From Segatella copri (GTDB taxonomy: Bacteria; Bacteroidota; Bacteroidia; Bacteroidales; Bacteroidaceae): 64,000 bases of DNA. Positions within the stretch are counted from its first letter, which is position 1. Every line of letters starts with the position of its first letter. The notes beneath the pieces were generated by a model. That model worked only from the letters and a program-made list of their open reading frames with translations. It searched no databases and had not been told where the DNA came from. The stretch lies in assembly GCF_949820605.1 (NCBI RefSeq), contig NZ_CATKVU010000006.1, positions 2,553,001 to 2,617,000 of the forward strand, read 5' to 3'. Both the position numbers and the translations under genes were made by a program. Below, piece by piece: positions 43,253-50,151 of the stretch.

Positions 43253-44377
43253 ACCAGCTCGCAAGCTCAACTCCAAAAACTTGTCACATAATTGATAAAC
43301 GCCTTCATCTTGCGTGATAAAGTCTCTGTCCAGTAAGGTCTTGACTGCTCCTTGCACGGTGCTTGCACCAAGATGATACTTCTGCAAAAACTCTTGCGAC
43401 ATTAGGGAAGAAGGCTTACCTTCCTGAGCAATGGCTATGAGAAGCTGTTTCTGCTTGGCTGTAAGCTGATACAGCAAGGCCTGATAGGCAAAGCGTTGCT
43501 GGGAAAGGATGCCATCAATACCCATTCTGACATCATCTTCCTGCAACAAAGACTTATCAGATATAGAAGTATAAAGCATATTGAGAACATACTGAATATA
43601 CCAGGTAATGCCATCGAAATGATGATATAAATAGGTAAAAGCCGCTGCACTTATCTCTTTATTGTTCCTGGCAAGATGGTGATTGGCAAATTCCAGGTAA
43701 GTATGCTCATTGATTGCCTCCAACCCCATGATACTCGAACTATGATAGAACGGGCGTGACTGGGAAGTAAACATCAATGCCATCATATGGCGCTTGGAGC
43801 CAGAAAAGACAAAGTTTGCATTGTGGCAATTCTGTATTCGCTTACGCAAGGTTGCCTCAACGGTTTTCTCTGGATAGTTTGCAACTGTCTGAAACTCATC
43901 TATCGCCACCAGACAAGGTTTATCTGCCTGTTCGAGATAAGCGAAGATCTCATCCAGCGTAATATCCGGAGCCTGAATATCTCCCAAACCAACACTCCAC
44001 TCCGGATTTCCATTGATGTCAAAAGAGATAGTTGACTTCAGAGACTGGAGCATATTCAGGAAAAATTCCCATACTTTCCTGCCCTTTGGCTTGAGTGCCG
44101 TCAGGATTCCCTTGCCCAGCGCATAGACGAATTCGTTAAAATTCTTCGTATCATAAATATCAATATAGATGCAATGATACTGCTCACGGATGTTTTCCTG
44201 CTGAAAACAATTATAAATCAGTCCCGACTTACCCAGACGTCTTGGCGCAATCAACGCGACATTGCACCGATTGGTCAAATGGCGGGTAAGAAGAGCTGTT
44301 TCCTCTACCCTATCACAGAAATATTCCGGCGAAAGATAGCCTTCAATAATAAAAGGATTTAACTGTACCATAAGCAT
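43250..44377 (-). CDS. AAA ATPase (ATPase_2 type) with winged-helix end
   Basis: 375 residues (an ATG 6 bp further in is equally good). N-terminal NPFIIEGYLSPEYFCDRVEE, Walker A ALIAPRRLGKSGLIYNCF near 42, Walker B CLVAIDEFQTVANYPE near 152, sensor-like NFVFSGSKRHMMALM near 192, and a C-terminal winged helix (GASTVQGAVKTLLDRDFITQ near 335). There is no nuclease domain, unlike the ATPase at 14033. The family is highly expanded in Bacteroidetes with no settled function. A dyad sits over its start site and a 22-bp array plus composite hairpins follow its stop. Confidence 0.8.
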   Translation of the reverse strand: MLMVQLNPFIIEGYLSPEYFCDRVEETALLTRHLTNRCNVALIAPRRLGKSGLIYNCFQQENIREQYHCIYIDIYDTKNFNEFVYALGKGILTALKPKGRKVWEFFLNMLQSLKSTISFDINGNPEWSVGLGDIQAPDITLDEIFAYLEQADKPCLVAIDEFQTVANYPEKTVEATLRKRIQNCHNANFVFSGSKRHMMALMFTSQSRPFYHSSSIMGLEAINEHTYLEFANHHLARNNKEISAAAFTYLYHHFDGITWYIQYVLNMLYTSISDKSLLQEDDVRMGIDGILSQQRFAYQALLYQLTAKQKQLLIAIAQEGKPSSLMSQEFLQKYHLGASTVQGAVKTLLDRDFITQDEGVYQLCDKFLELSLRAG

Positions 44378-44383
44378 TTATAT

Positions 44384-44426
44384 CATTATGAATTTTACGT
44401 AACGAAGATTTCATAATGCAAAGATA
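44384..44426 (-). promoter_or_regulatory. Promoter plus start-site dyad of the ATPase gene
   Basis: Minus strand: TATCTTTG (44426-44419), then directly CATTATGAA (44418-44410), a 17-nt centre and TTCATAATG (44392-44384), 6 bp before the ATG. Same layout as at 13665-13708 with three compensatory changes in the arms. Confidence 0.65.
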
Positions 44427-44477
44427 CGATGAATATTTGTAAACGGCAAACATTTATCGGAAAAAAGTATCTGACAT

Positions 44478-44575
44478 TCAATAAAAAAGTATCTTAGGAT
44501 GAAGCCTACTTCCTGCACATCCCCAGAAAATACTTATGAATATCCAGGCTTTCGTTCAGGATGGAAGGCGATAAC
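44478..44575 (-). pseudogene. Degenerate duplicate of the pdxT 3' end and its flank
   Basis: 44506-44575 matches pdxT bases 45022-45096 with a few changes and a 5-bp loss. 44478-44500 matches 44876-44898 (TCAATAAAAAAGTATCTTAG). So a copy of the pdxT tail exists with the 22-bp array collapsed to almost nothing. The ATPase remnant and array lie between the two copies. Confidence 0.75.
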
Positions 44576-44588
44576 TGATTCATGTAGC

Positions 44589-44674
44589 ATATGCATTTTA
44601 GCAAAGTTTGAAGAACGAAAATATGCATTTTAGCAAAGTTTGAAGGACAAAAATATGCATTTTAGCAAAGTATA
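44589..44674. repeat. Three 32-bp direct repeats
   Basis: Units of ATATGCATTTTAGCAAAGTT then TGAAGAACGAAA start at 44589, 44621 and 44653; the third is shortened. They precede the ATPase remnant at 44755. Confidence 0.85.
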
Positions 44675-44754
44675 AGAATGGTAACCTACTGGTATTAAAG
44701 ACTTTACTGCATTTTTACAAAAAAAGTAAGAAATAATCCTCAAATAGAGCAACT

Positions 44755-44919
44755 ATGGTAGATGAAAAAGTGATATTGCAAGTCTTGGCTGAGCAACAGA
44801 AATATGTTCAAAGTTATGCCCCCCAAAAGTGGGTCGGCCGATATGAAGAAAACCTTTTTGAATTAGATAGTCCGCTATCAATAAAAAAGTATCTTAGGAT
44901 ACTTGCTCATGTATCTTAA
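44755..44919 (+). pseudogene. N-terminal remnant of a second ATPase-like gene
   Basis: 54 codons: MVDEKVILQVLAEQQKYVQS, then YAPQKWVGRYEENLFELDSP, running into the repeat array where it stops. The opening resembles the N-termini of Bacteroidetes DUF4143/AAA_14-type ATPases; this is a tentative recognition. No P-loop remains. It is bounded upstream by 32-bp repeats and downstream by a 22-bp array, like the intact ATPases. Confidence 0.5.
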
Positions 44920-45018
44920 GATACTTGGCAATGTATCCTAAGATACTTTGCTATGTAGCTTCATGTGCCCATGAAGCCTGTTTCATCGGCTAAGGAAATA
45001 AGTTTCATCTCAGAATGA
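44887..45018 (-). repeat. 22-bp-period palindromic array abutting pdxT
   Basis: Six exact 22-bp steps from 44887 to 45018, reaching to within 3 bp of the pdxT stop codon. Units contain AGTATCTTAGGATACT, GTATCTTAAGATAC, GTATCCTAAGATAC and GCTTCATGTGCCCATGAAGC, which are palindromes. The unit at the pdxT end also begins with GGCTTCATT, like the pdxT stop region. Confidence 0.85.
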
Positions 45019-45021
45019 AGC

Positions 45022-45591
45022 CTACTTGCTGCACATCCCCAGAAAATACTTATGAATCTCCAGACTTTCATTCAATTCAGGATGGAAGGCGGTAACCAGC
45101 TGGTTACCCTGACGGGCAGCCACAATCTTGCCATCTACCTCCGCCAGAACCTCAGCATCTCCCCATACCTCTTTAATATAAGGAGCACGGATGAAAGTCA
45201 TTGGGATATTGCCCTCGATGCCCTTCATCGGAGCCTCGATGTAGAAACTGCCCAACTGGCGACCGTAGGCATTTCTCAAAGCCGTGATGTCCATCGAAGC
45301 AATGCGCTGACTAGGCTCGCCCTCAATCTTCTTGGCAAGAAGAATCAAACCGGCACAGGTACCATAAACTGGCAAGCCGGCAGCAATCGCCTCCTTCACA
45401 GGCTCCATCAATCCCAGTTCATTCAAGAGTTTCGCCTGGGTGGTACTCTCACCGCCCGGAATAATCAAGCCATCCTTAGGCTGGTTCCAATCCTTCAACT
45501 GGCGAACCTCGAAACTATCCACGCCCAATTGAGCCAACTTCTGTCTGTGCTCAGCAAAAGCGCCTTGTAAAGCTAATACTGCTATTCTCAT
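45022..45591 (-). CDS. pdxT: Pyridoxal 5'-phosphate synthase, glutaminase subunit
   Basis: Supplies ammonia to PdxS. 189 residues, a triad glutamine amidotransferase: IIPGGESTTQAKLLNELGLM near 44, the nucleophile Cys in VYGTCAGLILLAKK near 79, and the His/Glu pair in VTAFHPELNESLEIHKYFLG near 170. Downstream of pdxS on the same strand, with a hairpin in the 69-bp gap. Its stop is followed by the 22-bp array. Confidence 0.96.
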   Translation of the reverse strand: MRIAVLALQGAFAEHRQKLAQLGVDSFEVRQLKDWNQPKDGLIIPGGESTTQAKLLNELGLMEPVKEAIAAGLPVYGTCAGLILLAKKIEGEPSQRIASMDITALRNAYGRQLGSFYIEAPMKGIEGNIPMTFIRAPYIKEVWGDAEVLAEVDGKIVAARQGNQLVTAFHPELNESLEIHKYFLGMCSK

Positions 45592-45612
45592 AACATACTT
45601 ATCTAATATAAA

Positions 45613-45637
45613 AGCCCCTTCTTGTGCAGGAGGGGCT
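45613..45637 (-). terminator. Hairpin between pdxS and pdxT
   Basis: AGCCCCT / AGGGGCT arms with an 11-nt loop; the minus strand continues TTTTATATTA. It could attenuate pdxT relative to pdxS. Confidence 0.5.
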
Positions 45638-45660
45638 CTTATCCGTTATCTCATTTATTA

Positions 45661-46536
45661 TTACTTACCTCTTTCAGCCATGAGCAAAGCAATCTCCTGC
45701 TCATTGATACCTACCATTGCCTCGCCGAGGTCCTCGCTCAACTCAGCCAACATCTTAGGGTCGTTGTAGTTGGTAACAGCCTTCACGATAGCCTGTGCAC
45801 GCTTAGCAGGGTTACCGCTCTTGAAGATACCAGAACCTACAAATACACCCTCGGCACCGAGCTGCATCATCAGGGCAGCATCAGCTGGAGTAGCCACACC
45901 ACCGGCAGCGAAGTTAACCACTGGCAACTTGCCGTTCTCGTGAACATACTTCACCAGGTCGTAAGGAGCCTGCAACTGCTTGGCAGCCTCATAAAGCTCA
46001 TCCTCGCTCATAGAAACCAGGCGGCGGATTTCGCTCTGCATCATACGCATGTGGGTAACAGCCTGAACCACATCACCTGTTCCTGGCTCACCCTTGGTAC
46101 GAATCATCGTAGCACCCTCAGCAATACGGCGGAGTGCCTCGCCCAGGTTCTTGGCACCACAAACGAATGGCACGTCGAACTGAGTCTTGTCGATGTGATA
46201 AACATTATCAGCTGGAGAGAGCACCTCGCTCTCGTCGATATAGTCGATTTCGATAGCCTGAAGAATCTGAGCCTCAGCGAAGTGACCGATGCGGCACTTA
46301 GCCATTACAGGGATAGAAACAGCCTCCTGGATACCCTTAATCATCTTAGGGTCGCTCATACGTGAAACACCACCTGCTGCACGGATATCAGCTGGAATAC
46401 GTTCCAGAGCCATTACTGCGCATGCACCTGCAGCCTCTGCGATTTTTGCCTGTTCTGGAGTTGTTACGTCCATAATCACACCACCCTTGAGCATCTGAGC
46501 CAAGTTGCGGTTCAATTCTTGTCTATTTTCTGCCAT
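45661..46536 (-). CDS. pdxS: Pyridoxal 5'-phosphate synthase, lyase subunit
   Basis: Builds PLP from ribose 5-phosphate, glyceraldehyde 3-phosphate and ammonia. 291 residues from [20 protein letters not shown] (a start 21 bp further up is possible). TIM-barrel with [20 protein letters not shown] near 20, the strongly conserved [20 protein letters not shown] near 47, [18 protein letters not shown] near 80 and [20 protein letters not shown] near 210. Confidence 0.96.
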   Translation of the reverse strand: MAENRQELNRNLAQMLKGGVIMDVTTPEQAKIAEAAGACAVMALERIPADIRAAGGVSRMSDPKMIKGIQEAVSIPVMAKCRIGHFAEAQILQAIEIDYIDESEVLSPADNVYHIDKTQFDVPFVCGAKNLGEALRRIAEGATMIRTKGEPGTGDVVQAVTHMRMMQSEIRRLVSMSEDELYEAAKQLQAPYDLVKYVHENGKLPVVNFAAGGVATPADAALMMQLGAEGVFVGSGIFKSGNPAKRAQAIVKAVTNYNDPKMLAELSEDLGEAMVGINEQEIALLMAERGK

Positions 46537-46626
46537 AATTCTTATATTTTTATTCAATTATGGTTGCAAAGGAAACATTTTTCGGTGAAACTGCAGAAAA
46601 AAGTTCCATTTTCTGCAAACATTGAG

Positions 46627-46714
46627 TCATTTTATATAAAGAGAGATTCGCAAATATATAAGAGATATTCCTGAATATATAAAGAGGAGGAAAGATGTCA
46701 AAAATACTAACTCA
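46627..46714 (-). repeat. Left part of 22-bp array broken by IS982
   Basis: Four 22-bp units (46627, 46649, 46671, 46693), three of them with ATATATAA(G)AGA(G/T)-like cores. The last unit ends exactly at the IS boundary and the phase resumes at 47759. Confidence 0.65.
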
Positions 46715-47751
46715 ACCCGTTGGCGGAATTAATTTAGCGCATACTTAACCCTGCCAATCGGTCTGTTGTTTACATAATTAATATATTGCAAGACTGTAAA
46801 TGCGCTGATTTTCCCAATGATTCGGGTAAACAGTCCTGGTGTTTGCTTAGCATAGTTTCGGAAGAGCATGAAGTGATCACAAAGTTGAGAGAAATTTGTC
46901 TCGATTCTCTTCCTCGCCTTAGCATAAGGCTTAAATGTTGGTCGCCAATTCTTCATGTTCAAGCGATATGGAACTTCCAACTTGATGCCTACAGAAGAAA
47001 ACAAGTCTTGCTGTAGTTCCGCACTGAGGTAAGCACGATCGCCAAGGATGCAACAGTCATGGAATTGAAACTTTACATCTTTAAGAAAATGAATGTCATG
47101 AACATTAGCTGGACTCAGGTCATACGAGTGGATAACTCCACTTAACCCACAGACAGCGTGGAGCTTATACCCAAAGTAGTATATCTTCTGAGTAGCGCAA
47201 TAGCCAAATGCAGGAGAGTTTGTTACGTCTGTTCCTTTCATCTTGCAACGCAAGCCTCTGGACAAGCGACACACCTCTATTGGTTTGGAATCTATGCAGA
47301 AATATTCTTCTGCGCCATCCATCTTTGACGCTATGCGCTTACGAATCTTCTCACATAGTTCCGCAGTGAACTTTCGCCTGTCATTGAACTGGCGTCGAGA
47401 AATCAGATTTGGCATATCTGCCTTATACTCCTTCAGCCTATCGAACAAGTTGTTTTCACTGTCGATGCTAAGATGCTCGGCTGTCAAGCTCAAAGCAACA
47501 ACTTCGAGGTCTGAAAAACGTGGTACGACTCCAGGGCGAGGAATATTTCCTAGCTCATTAACTAAATTTTTGGAGAAATCCTTGCATATCTCAAGAATTT
47601 TTACGAAATTTGCATACAAGTTGTGCATAGCGTGAAATATATAACTTTATAATTGGACACTACAAAGTTACTAAAAATCAACGAGATGCACAACTTTTTC
47701 TCCATAAAAATATACTAATTTTCAGGCGGTTTTTTAATTCCGCCAACAGGT
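46715..47751 (-). mobile_element. IS982-family insertion sequence
   Basis: 1037 bp. Ends ACCCGTTGGCGGAATTAAT and, inward from the right, ACCTGTTGGCGGAATTAAA. Target duplication TAACTCA at 46708-46714 and 47752-47758. It lies within a 22-bp repeat array between pdxS and the kinase-AraC gene. Confidence 0.9.
46729..47628 (-). CDS. IS982-family transposase
   Basis: 299 residues, full length. DDE motifs: YFCIDSKPIEVCRLSRGLRC near 110, GYKLHAVCGLSGVIHSYDLS near 155, CCILGDRAYLSAELQQDL near 195 and RKRIETNFSQLCDHFMLFRN near 238 (the catalytic Glu). The SKP..VC motif is typical of IS982. Frame intact. Confidence 0.93.
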   Translation of the reverse strand: MHNLYANFVKILEICKDFSKNLVNELGNIPRPGVVPRFSDLEVVALSLTAEHLSIDSENNLFDRLKEYKADMPNLISRRQFNDRRKFTAELCEKIRKRIASKMDGAEEYFCIDSKPIEVCRLSRGLRCKMKGTDVTNSPAFGYCATQKIYYFGYKLHAVCGLSGVIHSYDLSPANVHDIHFLKDVKFQFHDCCILGDRAYLSAELQQDLFSSVGIKLEVPYRLNMKNWRPTFKPYAKARKRIETNFSQLCDHFMLFRNYAKQTPGLFTRIIGKISAFTVLQYINYVNNRPIGRVKYALN

Positions 47752-47758
47752 TAACTCA

Positions 47759-47824
47759 TAGTTTTTTGATGCGAAAGTCATAGCTTTTCGGCTGGAAACT
47801 ATAAACTTTCAACCATAAACTAAC
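47759..47824 (-). repeat. Right part of 22-bp array, abutting a stop codon
   Basis: Three exact 22-bp units (47759, 47781, 47803): TAGTTTTTTGATGCGAAAGT, TAGCTTTTCGGCTGGAAACT, AAACTTTCAACCATAAACTA. They end at the base before the TAA (47825-47827) of the kinase-AraC gene. Confidence 0.75.
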
Positions 47825-48778
47825 TTATCCTTTCTGCCTGAAAGCAGAAGGCGTTACCCCTCTCATCTTCTTGAAGAACTTGGTGAGATGAGCCTGGGAT
47901 GAGAAACCGAAGGTATTGGCTATCTCCTGAACCGTATGCGTAGTGGTAGAAAGCTCGCGCTCTATCTCCTTCACGATGTATTCATCGATGATTGCCTTCG
48001 GCGTCTTGCCGGAGATGCGACGGGTAACCTGAGCCAGATAACGGCCACTCACATTCAACTGGTCGGCATAGAAATGAACATCGCTGTAAGTGCGGCAGAA
48101 GTTATTCACCTGCGAGATAAACTGGTTGTAAAGCTCGGAACTCCTGCCCTGCAGATTGCTCTGGCGCACGAGTTCTACATTGATGAAATCCTGCGCCATC
48201 GCCAACGCCTCCTCCATCTTCTTGCCCTGATTCAGATAAACGGCAAGAGCTGAAGAGAAACGGTTGATGAGACCATGCGAATTGGCATTGTCGAGGCGAT
48301 AGATCCGGAGCCCCTGCTTCTCGGCAAGGCTCAGCAGTTTGGAATTCTGAAGAATGATGTCGCTCTCCTTCTTCCTCGCCACCACAACCGAGCAGAGCGG
48401 CAGCAGGCGATATTTGATCTGGCTCACCACATCTTCCGTCATCAGCGCATCGCCCTGGCTCGACCAGATGGCAGGGGCATAGATGATATGGGCAGGACGG
48501 TACTTGGTCAACGCATCGATGACCACATTCAGCGTCTCCACCCTGCGTATCATACCAATCTTCACTATATCAGGCTGCATATCGTTCATGATAGCCTCAA
48601 TCTGCCCCGAAACAATCTCGGCAGGAATATCGAAGAACTCCTGAATACCGAGCGTATTCTGCACAGTGATGCTGGTTATCGCCGAAACAGCATAACCGCC
48701 CAACTCGGCAATCGTCCTGATGTCCGCCTGCACACCAGAGCCTCCGGTGCTGTCTGAACCTGTAATCGTTAATATCAT
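47825..48778 (-). CDS. Hydroxymethylpyrimidine/pyridoxine-kinase-like domain fused to AraC-type HTH
   Basis: 317 residues from MILTITGSDSTGGSGVQADI; a longer open frame upstream crosses the promoter and is rejected. Residues 1-215 are a ThiD/PdxK-type ribokinase fold (VQADIRTIAELGGYAVSAIT, ANSHGLINRFSSALAVYLNQ), although the usual catalytic GTGC/GxGD-type motif is altered to NSHGLINRF, suggesting weak or lost kinase activity. Residues 220-317 are an AraC HTH (YLAQVTRRISGKTPKAIIDE, IANTFGFSSQAHLTKFFKKM). It lies upstream of pdxS-pdxT on the same strand, so a vitamin-B6-sensing regulator is plausible. Confidence 0.8.
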   Translation of the reverse strand: MILTITGSDSTGGSGVQADIRTIAELGGYAVSAITSITVQNTLGIQEFFDIPAEIVSGQIEAIMNDMQPDIVKIGMIRRVETLNVVIDALTKYRPAHIIYAPAIWSSQGDALMTEDVVSQIKYRLLPLCSVVVARKKESDIILQNSKLLSLAEKQGLRIYRLDNANSHGLINRFSSALAVYLNQGKKMEEALAMAQDFINVELVRQSNLQGRSSELYNQFISQVNNFCRTYSDVHFYADQLNVSGRYLAQVTRRISGKTPKAIIDEYIVKEIERELSTTTHTVQEIANTFGFSSQAHLTKFFKKMRGVTPSAFRQKG

Positions 48779-48814
48779 ATCCTTAAACTTTGAACCCGAT
48801 GATAAGTTTGAGGG

Positions 48815-48822
48815 CAAAGATA
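48815..48822 (-). promoter_or_regulatory. -7 box of kinase-AraC gene
   Basis: TATCTTTG on the minus strand followed by CCCTC, 36 bp before the chosen ATG. This supports that start. Confidence 0.6.
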
Positions 48823-48824
48823 CA

Positions 48825-48874
48825 AAAAAAGAGCGAATAATCCGCAGAATTTGCAGATAATTCGCTCTTTTTTT
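48825..48874 (-). terminator. Terminator of the SusCD-protease operon
   Basis: AAAAAAGAGCGAAT / ATTCGCTCTTTTTT arms with a long loop; the minus strand ends in TTTTTTTG. It overlaps the stop of the last operon gene and lies just before the next promoter. Confidence 0.8.
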
Positions 48875-49364
48875 ATTCTTCAGTGAGATCTTTACATTCC
48901 TTGAGTATCTCGGCAGGTACCTCATTGCAACGCTTGTAGCGGCTGATGTCGGTAACATCGTCCTTGGCGGTCCATATCATGGAACCCGATTTCAAGAGAC
49001 GGGTTACGAGATAACTCTGGTTCCAGTCGCCCATACCGTTATCATAGCTTCCACTGATAATGTAGCCCTGGTATGGATCGTTCTTGATAGCGAACGAACC
49101 GGTGATATGGCGACCATACATACTGTCAAACTTCTGATACATCTCGAAAGTCTGGTCCTTGCGGTTGAAAACGATGTAGCAGTATGTGCCCTCAGCAAGA
49201 GGTTCACCGTTCCACTCAGCCAACTCCCATGTGCCATGAAGATTGGCAGGTGTAACTTCCAGAGAAGGCTCCTCCGGTTCTTCATCATCGCTGCTGCAGG
49301 CTGCAAAGCCGCAGGCAAACAAAGCAATCACCAGGAGGGTGAAGAGTTTTTTCAAATATTTCAT
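48873..49364 (-). CDS. Lipocalin-like lipoprotein, last gene of operon
   Basis: 163 residues. Lipoprotein signal (LLVIALFACGFAACSSDDEE, Cys about 23) followed by an acidic stretch, then a small beta-barrel-like domain opening NLHGTWELAEWNGEPLAEGT and including TGSFAIKNDPYQGYIISGSY, as in lipocalin-like Bacteroidetes lipoproteins. Probably surface or periplasmic. It ends the minus-strand operon that begins with susC. Confidence 0.7.
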   Translation of the reverse strand: MKYLKKLFTLLVIALFACGFAACSSDDEEPEEPSLEVTPANLHGTWELAEWNGEPLAEGTYCYIVFNRKDQTFEMYQKFDSMYGRHITGSFAIKNDPYQGYIISGSYDNGMGDWNQSYLVTRLLKSGSMIWTAKDDVTDISRYKRCNEVPAEILKECKDLTEE

Positions 49365-49402
49365 TGTCTTGGTATTTTTTTCTTTTTTACTTTTTTCCTT
49401 TT

Positions 49403-50140
49403 TTACCTTTTTACCTTTACAACGACCTGTATCGTTCTGTCAGACGGGCGGGCATCCAAGCCCTCCAGAATAACAGGGAAGGTGAAGGATTCGGGCATCG
49501 TAGCCGGAATCTTATCGGCTATGATGGTGATGACGAGGTCAGCCTCATCACCCGGTTCTATCACCTCAGGCTCTGTCGTAAGACGGGCATAAGGAGGAAG
49601 AAGGAGGCTGGATATACGGAGAGGTTTGTCACCGCTGTTTCCGCAGAGGATACGTGCCTCAGGCTCTGTGCCCGGCTTTACCTCTGTGATACTTGCCTTC
49701 GCCTGTTTCAGTCTGAGTGCGCCCATCTTGTGCGGATAGCGTGCCCACTGGTCAGCCCCCGGCAGCACCTTTCCCGTTAAGGCAAGCTTAACGGCAGGCT
49801 GTCCCTCTACCTCTTTCAGATAGAGATAAGCACCCGTATTGATGGTGCCCGGATAGCGGTTAGGCGTGAAGGTGAGCTGCACCTGACAGGTATCGCCAGG
49901 CTTCATCACATCGCCCCTGACATAAGAACTGGTACATCCACAGGTGGTTCTCACCTGTGTGATGTGCAGTATCTTCTTGCTCACATTCTTACCTACGAAG
50001 GTGAAGGTGCGAGGCGCATCGTCCTCGGTCATCGTACCTGCATCGATAAGCGGATGCTCAAACTTCAGCAGTTCCTTCTGGGCATTCACCGTAACAGGCA
50101 AAGCCAGGAAGAAAAGCGATAGGAAAGCAAATATCTTCAT
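49403..50140 (-). CDS. DUF1573 secreted protein
   Basis: About 245 residues from MKIFAFLSLFFLALPVTVNA, a signal peptide. An ATG 21 bp upstream overlaps the protease gene and adds a poor N-terminus. DUF1573 (MSP/ASH-like) at about 28-115: FEHPLIDAGTMTEDDAPRTF, VRTTCGCTSSYVRGDVMKPG, then a second immunoglobulin-like part with CGNSGDKPLRISSLLLPP. Such domains are adhesion or assembly modules. Unknown role in this operon. Confidence 0.8.
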   Translation of the reverse strand: MKIFAFLSLFFLALPVTVNAQKELLKFEHPLIDAGTMTEDDAPRTFTFVGKNVSKKILHITQVRTTCGCTSSYVRGDVMKPGDTCQVQLTFTPNRYPGTINTGAYLYLKEVEGQPAVKLALTGKVLPGADQWARYPHKMGALRLKQAKASITEVKPGTEPEARILCGNSGDKPLRISSLLLPPYARLTTEPEVIEPGDEADLVITIIADKIPATMPESFTFPVILEGLDARPSDRTIQVVVKVKR

Positions 50141-50151
50141 ATTACATCCAA

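Noticed and set aside
48779..48958. N-terminal extension of the kinase-AraC protein
   Set aside because: The extra 60 residues cross a good -7 box and the terminator of the upstream operon and look unlike a protein domain.
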